Shown: one piece after another, positions 44,434 through 55,124 of the stretch
Position numbering within the stretch: the stretch's first letter is position 1
Layout: each line of letters opens with the position of its first letter
Origin: Myxocyprinus asiaticus
Taxonomy: Eukaryota > Chordata > Actinopteri > Cypriniformes > Catostomidae
Direction: 5' to 3'
Length of the DNA: 64,000 bases
Assembly (NCBI RefSeq): GCF_019703515.2
Contig: NC_059346.1
Location: 12,246,501-12,310,500, forward strand
Made by a program: the position numbers and the translations under genes
Notes under the pieces: generated by a model
What the model was told of the DNA's origin: nothing
The model's database searches: none
The model's input: only the letters and a program-made list of their open reading frames with translations

Positions 44434-44843
44434 CAGTGTTGGATGTAATTGGATAATTGGACTTTGTAGTTCTTAGTAACTGTAATCTAATTACTTTTAG
44501 GCACAAAAAGTAGTGAAATACATTAAATTCTTGTAATCAGATTACAGTTACTGACTATCAATAAAAGTAATTACTTTTAAGTACATTTCTTGGGTTACAA
44601 ATATGTTCATATATGTGCATTTCTGTGACAACTGAAGGGTGTGCAACAATGAACAAGGAAAAAATAGACATTATTTTGAATTTGTTGAACGGAAAAAATG
44701 TTTTTGTGACAAGTGTTTTAGAAAGTAACTTAAAAGTAAAGTAATTAGTATTGTGATTACTTCTTCAATTAAGTAATCATTAAAGTAATCTTATTAAAAT
44801 TTTAGAGAAGAAGTAGTAGTTTTTTGTTACTTGCCTAACACTG
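44434..44843. mobile_element. hAT-type MITE with CAGTGTT(GG/AG) termini
   Basis: Left CAGTGTTGGATGTAATTGG and right GTTACTTGCCTAACACTG. The flanking octamers TTTGCACT and TTTGTAGT match at 6 of 8 positions, compatible with an aged hAT duplication. The interior is rich in AGTAATTACTTTTA words that pair with each other. Confidence 0.65.
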
Positions 44844-44849
44844 TTTGTA

Positions 44850-45020
44850 GTAAAACCATAGTAAATATTAACCATGGTTAATATAGTCATGGTTACTAGA
44901 ATATTACTGAGTATAACCATGATTTCCAGCAAAAAACAAAACAAAAAAGATGATTGCTACATTCATGGTTACTAAAAAAGTACTATAGAAAAAACATGGT
45001 TATTGTTTGTAAGGGTTAAA
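44850..45020. repeat. ACCATGGTTA-rich repeat
   Basis: TTAACCATGGTTAAT is a perfect palindrome. CATGGTTACTA/TAACCATGA variants recur through about 45000. It looks like a small dispersed repeat. Confidence 0.45.
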
Positions 45021-45049
45021 CAAATAGGATGACAACATTAAATTAAACA

Positions 45050-45355
45050 TAGAGCCGCTACTCCGCATTGAGAGGAGCCAGTTGAGGTGGTTCGGGCATC
45101 TGGTAAGGATGCCCCTTGGGCGCCGTTGGAGGTGTTCCAGGCACGGTCAACTGGGACGAGACCCCGAGGTCGGCCCAGGACACACTGGAGAGATTATATC
45201 TCCCAGTTGGCCTGGGAGCAGCTGGGGATCCCCCGGTTTGAGCTGGAGGAAGTTGCAGGTGACAGGGATGTCTGGGCCTCTCTGCTCTCCATATTGCCAC
45301 CGCAACCCTAATGGACTAAGCGGTAAAGGAAATGGATGGATGGATGGATGGATGT
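45050..45355 (+). mobile_element. 5'-truncated Rex3/RTE-like LINE tail with (GATG)n
   Basis: A 3' fragment of an RTE-clade LINE. It encodes LLRIERSQLRWFGHLVRMPL, then after a frameshift RGRPRTHWRDYISQLAWEQL and LEEVAGDRDVWASLL. The 3' tail is GGATGGATGGATGG (45334-45353). A (GATG)n tail is the published hallmark of Rex3, which supports the assignment. Confidence 0.8.
45060..45311 (+). pseudogene. Rex3/RTE-like ORF2 C-terminal fragment
   Basis: Only the last 80 or so codons remain, in two frames with a shift at about 45120-45130. The stop follows SILPPQP near 45309. No RT or endonuclease motifs are present. Confidence 0.75.
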
Positions 45356-45769
45356 ATACGTAATATACGATAACAAACTAGAAAACATCCTGTTTTAATT
45401 AAAATAAGTAATAAATGTAATAGAAATAATGTGATAAAAAGCAGCAACACAGGAAATATTTCACTTTAAAAGGAAGACAAAGTCCCTTTTAAGGCTGCGC
45501 TGGGCTAAAGTGAATCAGATACGTGAACAAGTTAATTTACGTGAACAAGTTAATTTAGATGAACTGTCCGCAAGAACCGACTCACTAAAATGAGTCAGAG
45601 TTCCTAACACTAAATATAAGGGAATCGTTTATTTGAACTGGTTCATTTACATTAACTGTCCAAAAGAACCCATTTGGCATTCCCAGTGCTACATGAGAGA
45701 GAGAGGACGGTTTAGGTGAACGTGTTTGATTACACCCTCTGCTCCATCGCTATGTTCGCCATACAGTAT

Positions 45770-45912
45770 GACAGATGTAGCGTTTTGTGATGCTACAGCA
45801 CTATTCATTGGAAAATGTAGTTCTATATGCAGTGTAGACTACTGTAACTCTAAAAATGTAGTTAAGTAAGTAGCGTCACTACTTTTAGTTAAGTACTCTC
45901 CAACACTGCTGT
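45770..45912. repeat. hAT-type element end, CAACACTG
   Basis: ACTACTGTAACTC, AATGTAGTTAAGTAAGTAG and TTAAGTACTCTCCAACACTG form the usual right-end region of a CAGTGTTGG-AGAGTACTTAA-type element. The left end was not found. Confidence 0.5.
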
Positions 45913-47045
45913 AGATTTACACTATATAATTCAGATTTTTGTCAGATAACCTCATGCACATTTCTTCTTAATAGCCTGGCTGATGCTGCAACCACAAAGC
46001 AGTGTTACATGTGCTAAGGCTGTTTGTATTCACTTAATTATACACTGATGTCATTTGTCATCCAGACCTAAGTGTGATGTCACTTTTATGAGGTCACGGG
46101 ACAATAGAGAGCCTGAAAAGGATTACTGATGCTTTGACTGCTCACTGCGGCACAAAGCGCCATCCCCGGCCCTCTCCTGTCCCCTCCTGTGCCCTTTCTT
46201 CCCTGCCCTTTCTCCTCCCCTCACCAACCTCCTCTCCACCCTTATCCGAAGTGTGTCGTGTACATGTCAAACAATGTGGCATCTGTCATTTGCCAAACAA
46301 AAGGGCTGCATACTGATAGTCCTCAGACAATAGCCCAGAGCTCCCTGGAGGTAACCAGGGCAGAGGGGTGTATCAGTTCTTCTGTCCCAAGGGGAGAGAG
46401 AGCTCCCAGATGGGACCAAGGCGGTTGTGAAGGCCACCTTGGCACACTGTGAATGCTGGAAGGTTAGGCCCAAGCTCTGGTGGGAGTGTCGCTTTGTGGT
46501 TTTGTCCAACTAGCAATGGCAGCCAAGTGTTTAGGCTGTGGCTAAGCTGATTACCGCGAGAGCACGAGGTAGCGTGTGTGACGACAAGCACAATTTTGAT
46601 GGGGCTTGCCAGATGGAGGGCAGTCTGTGGAAGTGGGAGGAGGGATATAGATGTAGGTTAAAGTGTTAAATATGTGTTAAGACCTAATTTAAGGCAAAGC
46701 AACATGTTGGATGCGTGTATGTGTACGTTTGGGGTGTGCGGTTAGCATTCAGGTGTGTGTGTGTGTAATAGTGAGTAGTGCTACATAATTAAAAAAAATA
46801 TATATGAAAAGCCTTTTTCACATTTCCACACCGCAAAGAGGAAGATTTAAATTGTATCGTCTAACAACCTCCGCCACACTCTTTATCAATGGCAATGCCC
46901 ATTGCTCAGAATTATTATGGTCTATTTATTGAAAATTGATCTCTCATACTTCATATAAACAGACCCACCTCACCTTCCGATCTTTTCTTAGTAATGATGA
47001 CACAAAGAAAAATTGTGTTTATATAAATTAAATGCAATTAGATGT
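45913..47045. other. Non-genic, locally GC-rich stretch
   Basis: 46130-46620 is unusually GC-rich for the window and repeat-poor (CCTCCTGTGCCCTTTCTTCC, GGGCCATTT-like and CCAAGGCGG words). The frames at 46189-46452 and 46267-46509 oppose each other and neither shows family features or good splice sites. It could include regulatory sequence. Confidence 0.35.
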
Positions 47046-47049
47046 ACAT

Positions 47050-47200
47050 TCACTGAGCACTTTATTAGGAACACTATGGTCCTAATAAAGTGCCCGATGT
47101 GGTCTTCTGCTGTTGTAGCCCATCCGCCTCTAGGTTCGACGTGTTAGATAGAGGTGGATAGATAGAGGTGACCCTTTTCTGCTGTACACGTTTGTGTGCT
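47050..47200. mobile_element. Short Tc1-like fragment related to the palindromic element
   Basis: CACTGAGCACTTTATTAGGA is followed by TCCTAATAAAGTGCCCGATG and GTGGTCTTCTGCTGTTGTAG, matching words in 25126-26292 (right arm). It is a deletion derivative. Confidence 0.6.
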
Positions 47201-47430
47201 CTCTAAGTGTGCGTGCATTTTGTGTCTAGCATTGGTGTAGGAGTGTTTGCATGTTCCAAAACGCAAATTGCCTTCCAACCTTTGCATCATCTATCATTTC
47301 AAGACAGTTCAAAAGAGTTTTTTGTAATTATCATTATAAATAGACATAGTTCTCAGAGCAAACAATGATATTTAGCTCTTTTACGATAGTACCCTGAAAC
47401 AACTATTTAACCAATAGGTTACCTGAAACC

Positions 47431-47905
47431 TTAAAGGTGGATCGTAATTTTGTGCCACTAGAGGCACAAATCGAACTGCAATTGCAAATTGACAGTTTCA
47501 CACTCCTCCTATCTTCCATTGTATGAACCAATAGGATTTCTAGTGCAATTGCAATTGCGACGGGCAAATATCATGGAGTTTTGAGAATAAAACATAATCT
47601 GTATGAGCCTAATTGCATAGAAAGGTGGCATGTTTGCATGGAAAGGAATGACTATGACTTTATTTAAATTCTCAAGACACAGCGCTATTTCAGCACTGAT
47701 TACACCTGCTTAAACTAGATTGTGGGTGGTTAGTGAATAAGATGCAGGTTTTGCACTGAAATATCATGCACAAAAGTGGCACCGCTGTTTAATTAATTTG
47801 CCCCATAGTGAATGAGTGGCTTACTTATGTTAATAGTTGTCTCTGGACAATAAATTCGGATAACACTAAGTATTTTAACTGAATAAATTACACACATCAC
47901 CTTTA
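47431..47905. mobile_element. TTAA-bounded MITE, TTAAAGGTG termini
   Basis: Left TTAAAGGTGGATCGTAATTTTG and right AAATTACACACATCACCTTTAA are inverted repeats ending in TTAA. GTGCCACTAGAGGCACAAAT inside is a near-palindrome. It is a relative of 22207-23216. Confidence 0.75.
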
Positions 47906-48184
47906 ATGCTATTTATGCTTGTGTGAGAAGCACAAAGCTCTTGTGCAAGTCATGTTTATATTGGAGTTTAGCTATTTAGTAAATGAGTGTAGTATTTGAT
48001 GTTAATCATCTCCAGAACTACTGCTTGTGTAACTAGAAAATAACCAGTGAAGAGCTCAGTTTGTTTGCAATTTTCCATTGACCTTTTTCAGAGTAAACAC
48101 CATGTTTGACACAGTCAAAAATTAGGAAATAAGGAAAGAAAGCCATATTTATCTGAAGTTTATTTTTTGTCCACTGGAAATGTG

Positions 48185-48210
48185 ATGTGTATATATATAT
48201 ATATATATAA
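48185..48210. repeat. Short (TA)n microsatellite
   Basis: About ten TA units next to the following element. Confidence 0.9.
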
Positions 48211-48824
48211 GAGGTGTAACAGTACATGTATTCGTCCCGAACCGTCACGGTACTGACATCATGCTTTGGTGCATGCAGTCAGACGAAGAATACATCTGAG
48301 TCAGTCACAGGCGATCCACACGCCAATCCAGAAAGGGGTGCGTGTGGTAATGCAATGCTGCTTGTAACTGCCACAACAGGAAAAAGAGCAGAAGAAAAGA
48401 CCATCTATGCACCAACCCAAAACAAGAATGGCTTCTCCTAATGCAAAAGTTTTATTTTTCATTATTCTATTTATTTTGTACTTTTATAACACAAGAGATG
48501 CTTTTCAGTTTTATAGCTGATTGTGACCAAATACCTTTTGTTTTTTATCAGCCCTACAAAAAAAATATGGCCTATGCAAGAGTGCATTCTGTTTACTGCT
48601 TAATACACTAAAGGAGGCTGAACTGTACCAACTACCTCAGGGGGGACTAAATGCTGCTAGGTAGAACAAACTGAAATTTGCACTGTCTGTTCAAAATAAA
48701 TGAAAAGAAACCTAGCATTTGGGATTTGTTGCTTTTTCCTGTTGTACCGAACTCGTATCCAACCGTGACCCCAAAACCAAATTACGTAAGGAACCGTGAC
48801 TTCTGTGTACCGTTACACCCCTAA
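48208..48824. mobile_element. hAT-like element, AGGTGTAACAGTAC termini
   Basis: Left AGGTGTAACAGTACATGTATT and right TGTGTACCGTTACACCCCT. CCGAACCGTCACGG pairs with GGAACCGTGACTTC. The interior holds no complete transposase. Confidence 0.75.
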
Positions 48825-48833
48825 TACATAGAT

Positions 48834-49110
48834 GGGAACTGTTTAAAAACCATCCCTGGGTGATACCTCAAGAAGTTGGTTGGAAAAATGTCAAGAGTAC
48901 ATTTCTGCAAATTCTAGGTAAAGGGTGACTACTTTGAAGATGCTAAAATATAACACAGTTTTGATTTATTTTGGATTTTGTTTAGTCACAACATAATTCC
49001 CATAGTTCCATTTATGTTATTCCATAGTTTTGATGACTTTACTATTATTCTAAAATGTGAAAAAAAAAAAAAATTATAATAATAATGAGTAAGTGTTTCA
49101 AAACGTATAT
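48834..49110 (-). mobile_element. Truncated copy of the CACTACCGGTCAAAAGTTTT MITE
   Basis: Reverse complement of about 12930-13200: GGTGATACCTCAAGAAGTTGG, GTAAAGGGTGACTACTTTGAAG and ATAACATAATTCCCATAG-type words appear in the inverse order. It stops where the CGAGTC-rich cluster begins. Confidence 0.8.
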
Positions 49111-49117
49111 ATACACT

Positions 49118-49210
49118 GACTTGACTTGGACTCTAGCCAGAGTTTTTTTCTGAGTCTGGCCAAGTCCATGGCATTTGTGAAGCAATGAAAAACAAACAAA
49201 CAAACAAAAA
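49118..49210 (-). repeat. Small inverted copy of 52940-53045
   Basis: CCAAGTCCATGGCATTTGTGAAGCAATG is the inverse, with changes, of CATTGCATCACAAATCAAATGCC(ATAG)ACTCGG near 52971. It lies outside the two long arms and is probably a separate partial copy of the same element. Confidence 0.5.
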
Positions 49211-49214
49211 ATTA

Positions 49215-49242
49215 TGTAACATAGGGTGACCATACATCCTCT
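49215..49242 (+). mobile_element. hAT-type terminus, TAGGGTGACCATACATCC
   Basis: Same terminal family as 3135. The opposite end, reading ACCGGGATGTCTGGCCACTC, is at about 52240-52262. The long-arm insertion begins directly after this terminus. Confidence 0.5.
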
Positions 49243-49641
49243 TTTCTAGTGTTGGGTTCGAGTCCACTTAGTCGAGTCTGAGTCAAGATGAGTCCGAGTC
49301 GAGCCCGAGTCCAAATGAATCTGTCCATGAATCTGAATTCAACTTGTATCCGTAAACTCAACATCAATATTTTAAGATTGTTTTAACTTTCACAACTAAG
49401 AAAAAACAATTGTCAATATAAATGTAACAAAAACACATTTTATGATTAGTTTCCTGCTGAACAAACTTCAAAGTTTCAGAATGAAAGCATATGCTTTAGG
49501 TGTATGAAGACAAAACTGTCCTTCAACAAACTTCTTATTGAGTTCTGTTGACATTTCAGTTATTTGTTGCTTTTTCCCCTTCAGTCAAATATAGACAAAA
49601 GAAAGTGGATTCTGTGTTAGTCATTAAAACCAGAGTTATTA
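49243..49641 (+). repeat. Left long arm of CGAGTC-rich inverted repeat
   Basis: Starts TAGTGTTGGGTTCGAGTCC and includes GTCGAGTCTGAGTC, AGTCCGAGTCGAGCCC, CATATGCTTTAGGTGTATGA and TTAGTCATTAAAACCAGAG. It pairs with 53060-53539. Confidence 0.8.
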
Positions 49642-50121
49642 TTGTTTCGAATTTTAATTTTGTTTTTTATTTCTACTTCATTTTCAATTTGTCCTTTCAA
49701 TTTAGTTTTATCTAAAATTATCCCTATCTAAAGTAATAATATATACTGAGATTACTTTTTTGTCTCTATCTGCCAACTGGTTTGGGAAAATAATGAGTCA
49801 ACATAGTGGTAATTAGCACTCAGTTAGAAGTTACGTCTCATGACTTGAATGCAAATGCTACATCCGAAACACTGGCAAAGCCCACTGCTAATATTAGGGC
49901 CATTTAACATAGACACACACTGCTTGTGGACCTAAAACCCTGATGCGACTGTGTGTTATTGTTTAAAAAAAAGAAGAGGTATCCTAAAAATATATTTAGT
50001 ACTACCTTGAAGAAGCTATTTGACAACAGATATTCACATACTGTATATTCCACAAGACAAAATGGTAACTAAATTTAAACAAATGATCCTGTTCTAAAGT
50101 TTACTTTCCCCTGTTTCTGAA

Positions 50122-50300
50122 AGGTTTAGTTCACCCAAAAATGAAAATTCAGTCATTGTTTACTCACCCCTGTGCTGTTATATCTCCATATTATTTTCAT
50201 TGTTTATCTTAACACAAAGGGAGAAATTGTAAAAAATTAAATTGTGCTCAGTGATGTCACACAATGGCAGTTTATGGAGACCACTTCTTCAAGCTTCAAA
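50122..50300. mobile_element. Truncated copy of the TTCACCCAAAAATGAAAA MITE family
   Basis: AGGTTTAGTTCACCCAAAAATG followed by TCAGTCATTGTTTACTCACC. No right TTAA end was seen. Confidence 0.75.
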
Positions 50301-50639
50301 AGAACACAAAAGTATAATTCAGAAGTCTAACAAATTATTGTATGTAACTCATGTCTTGTTCTCAAGGAATACGATAAAGTTTGGTGAGAAACAAACTGAA
50401 ATCTGATGTATTATTAAGTGAAACTCTTGACCGACCATTGTTCATGAGACAGACTGCACGCAAGCTTTAGAGCTACTGGCACGAGAGCAAACCCTTTAAT
50501 ATGGTGTGCTGCCTTCTCTATGATTAATGACTGTTTGTGTAATGATTGTTCATGAGTCCCTGCTTTGTCCTGAGCTGTGAAGCTGCCCACTTTTATTAAG
50601 AAAAATATTGTACATTCTTTTGTTTCCCAGCATCTTTTG

Positions 50640-50965
50640 CACATTTGAGTTCTTCCCAACAGTGGCTGAATGATATAGACATCCAGCTTTTGACACTTAG
50701 GACAATTGATGGACACATACACAACTATTACAAAAGGTGCAAACATTCATTGATGCTCAAGAAGGCAACACAAGAACCAAGGGGATGCACCATTTTGAAC
50801 AGGATGATTTGTGTAAGTTACAGTACTTTTTGTGTAATACAGCTTTTGAAGGGCAGTACTACATAAAATATGTAATCTTTTATCTCTTATATTTGCATAC
50901 ATTCTGAGGGGTGTGAAAACATATAGGCCTGAAACAAAAGGGGTATGCAAACTTCCGCAATATAT
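50640..50965. mobile_element. Probable Tc1-like fragment
   Basis: ATGCTCAAGAAGGCAACACAA, GAACAGGATGATTTGTGTAA and GGGTATGCAAACTTCCG are in the order typical of the 3' region of a fish Tc1 family. No termini were found. Confidence 0.4.
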
Positions 50966-51186
50966 AGTTTGTGAAAATGTAAATGTTATTTTATATTTTG
51001 TTTTTCACTATTTAACCACATTTTAGCTTTTTTTAATTTACAAATTCCAGGTAGCCTATTCTGTCCATATAATTTCATATTGCATGTGTAATTATGAGTA
51101 GACTTGTCATGTCAGGTACACATTTTAACACAAAATTCACAACATTGGAACATATAATTCAAAATACAATCCCTACATCTCAACAT

Positions 51187-51817
51187 TTAAAGGAATGTTC
51201 CGGGTTCAATACAAGTTAAGCTCAATCAACAGCATTTGTGGCATGATATTTATTTATCACATAAATTAATTTCGAATCATCTCTGCTTTTCTTTAAAAAA
51301 AAAAAAAAGCAAAAATCGAAGTTACAGTGAGGCACTTACAATGGAAATGAAGGGGGAAAATGAATGTGGCCAATTTTTGGAGGGTTTAAAGGCAGAAATG
51401 TGATGCTTATAATTTTATAAAAGTGCGTGCATTAATTCTTCTGTTAAAACTCATGCATTATTTGAGCTATTTTTACGGTCATTTTAGGGTCTGTTGACAT
51501 TACATCGCCGTGGTAAGGAAGTTGTAAAATTGGCAATAACTTTACACAGTAAAGGTTAGTAAGCGATTTTATCACACTAAAATCATGTTAACATACATAT
51601 TGTTTGTCTTGTGGTTATACTTTTGAAACAGTATTTTAACGTTCAAAAATTGGCCCCATTCATTTCCATTGTAAATGTCTCACTGTAACCTCGATATTTG
51701 CTTTGTTTTTAAAGAAAAGGAGAAATGAGTCAAAATTTATTTTTGTGGTAATCAACATTATGCCACAAATGTTGTCAACTGAGCTGAACTTGTATTGAAC
51801 CCGGAATATACCTTTAA
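51187..51817. mobile_element. TTAA-bounded MITE, TTCCGGGTTCAATACAAG termini
   Basis: Left TTAAAGGAATGTTCCGGGTT and right AACCCGGAATATACCTTTAA. The inverted repeat continues as CAATACAAGTTAAGCTCA / TGAGCTGAACTTGTATTG. The inner arms pair around GTTACAGTGAG/CTCACTGTAAC. It is non-coding. Confidence 0.85.
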
Positions 51818-52599
51818 GTGCTTGCACTGTGTAAAAAGTGCAGTGTAGCTGTCTGAATGTAACACTTGTCTGATTTACCTCCATGCTCGTGGGGTAAATG
51901 AACATTCAGAAAACACCCTGCTTACATTTTCAAGTGTTGCGCGAATAAATGGATCGGCTTCTTTCAGCTCGTTGTTAAAAATGCATTTTTGCATTATTTT
52001 GGGCTTTTGCACTGACTGACAGGACGACGTAGACATCATTGCCATGGTAAACAGACACATTTCAGTGGATTTGCTGAAGACTAGAATGAATGTATCGTCA
52101 AATCAACGTGCGACGCAACAAAATTAATTTTCTTCTCTGCAAACGATATAAGAGACAATAGCGAGAAGGACAATGAGATTTAATTTAAGAATTAAAAAAT
52201 CAGTGACCCTACCAAAAACCTGGACTGTCCTGTGTAATAAACCGGGATGTCTGGCCACTCTATAATTAAATTATAAACAAAAAATTTCGCTGCCCAAAAT
52301 AACTTAACAACTGTAAAAGAACATATTTTAAGCAGCTTGTCAATGCTTTTAAAGGTGTAAAAGTCTGCTTTAGCAATAACAATTTTTTTTCCTGACTATT
52401 TAAAATGTTACAGTTAATAATCAAGGACTAGTTTAAGTTGACAACACTACATGGACCACAAGAGACTACAGATGCCTGTGTGGATACATTACGCATAAAA
52501 AGACTTAATAGCCCAATATTAAAAATATCTTTCTGAATTTTTATTTTGATATGTTGTTTTAGTAAACTGAGAAAGACATGATATGGGTGACTTGACTTA

Positions 52600-52935
52600 A
52601 TGAAGTTCTTAACCATGATGAAACCGCGATGCGAGCACCGTCTTGGCTGCACAAATGGCGCATGCGATTTTGCCAGCTGTCAGGTCCCGTGCCATGCAAA
52701 ACTGCCTTGTAGTTTCTAGTACATTGGCTACATACTTGTCTTTATGTGTTCGTTGTGCCAGTCACCTCAGTAATCGATGTTATACAGCAGTCTCTGTAGT
52801 AACATTCAAGCGTATTGGTTGGCTGAGTGTGCCGCTCTGCAGGTGTGTTTGCTCAACACGGTGAAACAAACTCTGGCTACGTCTACGACATCAGGGGGTG
52901 CTACAACTGCTTGCAGACAGAGTGTCCATTTATTT
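52600..52935. other. Interior of the inverted-repeat cluster, unassigned
   Basis: Mixed-composition sequence (GCGATGCGAGCACCG, CAGTCTCTGTAGTAACATTC, GTGTGTTTGCTCAACACGG). Several short frames, none recognisable. It may be the remaining internal region of the element ending at 53539. Confidence 0.3.
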
Positions 52936-53059
52936 CTGTTTCTTTATTTTTATTTATTTATTTATTTTGTTCATTGCATCACAAATCAAATGCCATAGAC
53001 TCGGCTGGACTCCCGAGTCCCAAAGGTTCGAGTCCGAGTCTCAGTCAAGTCAGAGTAAA

Positions 53060-53539
53060 AATAACTCTGGTTTTAATGACTAACACAGATTTCACTTTCT
53101 TTGGTGTATGTTTGGGTGGAGGGGAAAAGCAACAAATAATTTAAATGTCAACGGAACGCGATAAGAAGTGTGTTGAAGGACAGTTTTGTCTTCATACACC
53201 TAAAGCATATGCTTTCATTCTGAAACCACTTTGAAATTTGTTCAGCAGGATACTAATCATTATTATTTTAATTATTTTTTTTATTTATTTATATTGACAT
53301 TGTTTTTCTTAGTTGTGAAGTTTAAAATAAGCTTAAAATATTGATGTTGAGTTTACGGTTACAATTTTAATTCAGATTCTTGAACAGATTCATTCGGATT
53401 CAGACTCGACTCGGACTTGGCCTGTTATGGACTAGGGTCTTGAGTCCGACTCGGCCCCTTTTGGACTCGCACTCGACTCGGACTCGATTGTTTAAAAACT
53501 CTGACTTGACTCGACTAAGGAAAATTCGAGCCCAGCACT
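53060..53539 (-). repeat. Right long arm of CGAGTC-rich inverted repeat
   Basis: Begins ATAACTCTGGTTTTAATGAC and ends AATTCGAGCCCAGCACTA. It includes several ACTCGACTCGGACTCG words and an AT-rich insertion of about 35 bp absent from the left arm. A CGAGTC cluster also precedes it at 53000-53050. Confidence 0.8.
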
Positions 53540-53555
53540 ACCAGATACATTTGAA

Positions 53556-54055
53556 AACTGCATTTTTGATTTTGAAACACTGTCCACATTGCCGTTTTCA
53601 AGCGTTTTCCAAAAGTTGCTTGTCCACACTAAAAAGTATGACAATTCTTAAATCCCCTTACTGCACATGTGAAAAATTGGCTTTTCAGGTATGGTCTGAA
53701 ACGCAATTGTCCTCGTGTTCCTTTGACGGACAGCAATTCTGAGTACAATTCCTGTCACCTTTGAAGTAATGCAATGTGAAGGTTGTACAAAGTAACATTT
53801 ATCTTGAACAACGCTATAAAAGTGAATAGTAGGCACAACAACGCAGTGTAGTTTTCAGATATCTCAATTTCCCCTGCCCACACTACAATGCTAAGACAGC
53901 ATTTTCAAATGTATACACCTGGGAGAACGGTTTAGAAAAGCTCAATTTGTGCAGTCAAAAACGCTGTCTCAATGTGGACATAATGCCAAAACTTAGAGAA
54001 AAGGATGCATTTTCAAATGAAAACTTATTAGTGTGGACGTGGCTTTAGGTTGTGG
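53556..54055. mobile_element. Non-autonomous DNA element with GTCCACACT / AGTGTGGAC motifs
   Basis: TTGTCCACACTAAAAAGTATG near 53619 and AACTTATTAGTGTGGACGTGG near 54024 are inverse-type words. Both ends hold ATTTTCAAATG/CATTTGAAAAC segments. Exact termini are not fixed. Confidence 0.5.
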
Positions 54056-54663
54056 TAAAATGCCATTCCATCATGAATGAGAGGTGTGAACTTTGCTGTT
54101 AGAGAACTGATTTTATATTAACTTTCGTCACTGAGCGAATTTACATCGTTCCATTTACCTTGTTGTACCGGTATTCTTACCAATTTGAGAAAGTGTTGTG
54201 CACATGACTTAAAAAGCAGAAAATAACCCGATGGTTACAAATCTCAAGTTTTCTTCTGTAGTCTGATTTTTTTAAATAAGTTGAATATTGGTAGTTATCA
54301 GTGTATTAGTATGCATGTAAATACCCTCTTTATCACAATGGTTATAGGCGTTATTTACTTTTATTGCAAAAAAAAGAAAAAGAAAAAAAAGGGAGCTTGA
54401 CTTTGGGAAGCTGACAGTTTGAGAGTCGCATCTGTTAGTAAAAACGGTTTTCAATCCCAAACATTCACAGTGTGAATGCCCTTTTTTTTGCTCTGTATCC
54501 AGAGGAAGAATACTGAAATGCTCAACGATTTCGTAAAGCCAGTATTTGTTCTTTCCTCCTGAGACGATGTGCACTTTGAAGTCCCGCTAAAATTAATAAT
54601 GTTTTTCGCCATTAAATGATCTGAGGCTGGTAAAACTGCTAATAGAGTGAGAAAGACTCCCTC

Positions 54664-54665
54664 CT

Positions 54666-54698
<33 letters not shown>
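54664..54698. repeat. (CT)n-(TA) microsatellite
   Basis: About 14 CT units then ATATATAT. Confidence 0.95.
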
Positions 54699-54739
54699 CA
54701 CTCTCTCAGTCTCTGACAGGCTCATGTCATCTCTCCTCT

Positions 54740-55075
54740 GACACGTCTGGCCTTTGGAGGCCGAGGGCTTGGCATACTTATTTCTCTCTCAACAAATGAG
54801 GGCGACCTGCCTGCTCCCCTGCCAGCACTCTGCAGCATTGATTAGGGATAATTGGAGGAGTCAAAAGCCGAGAAGTGTCACTAAATAAATTTGGCTGCGT
54901 TAATTGCAGATTCCTCTGGATGTGGGAGAAACACTTAGCTGCAGGGCCTGACAATGCAGGATGAATTGCCCCCCTTCAATGAACATAATTAGAGCGATTG
55001 TTAAGAGATAAAGAAAAGGTTTAACGAGCACTGCTGCGCTGTCAGAGGCAAAAGGGAACATCACACTCTTTCTGC
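54740..55075. other. Best candidate conserved non-coding element in the window
   Basis: Free of repeats, balanced in composition and dense in AT-core motifs: GATTAGGGATAATTGG, CACTAAATAAATTTGG, GCTGCGTTAATTGCAG and CATAATTAGAGCGATTG. It is flanked on both sides by (CT)n. No frame is coding-like. Homeodomain or GATA-type factors are plausible binders. Conservation has to be tested. Confidence 0.4.
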
Positions 55076-55083
55076 TCCACTTC

Positions 55084-55120
55084 TCTCTCTCTCTCTCACT
55101 CTCACTCTCACTCTCTTTTG
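55084..55120. repeat. (CT)n-rich tract
   Basis: CTCTCTCT with ACTCTC variants. Confidence 0.95.
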
Positions 55121-55124
55121 CTTT

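Noticed and set aside
46189..46509. Opposed frames in a GC-rich block
   Set aside because: Both strands are open and neither shows domain character; GC content explains the lack of stops.
53380..53742. 120-codon + strand frame reading IRIQTRLGLGLLWTR
   Set aside because: Starts inside the CGAGTC-rich inverted arm and crosses into another element; no homology recognised.
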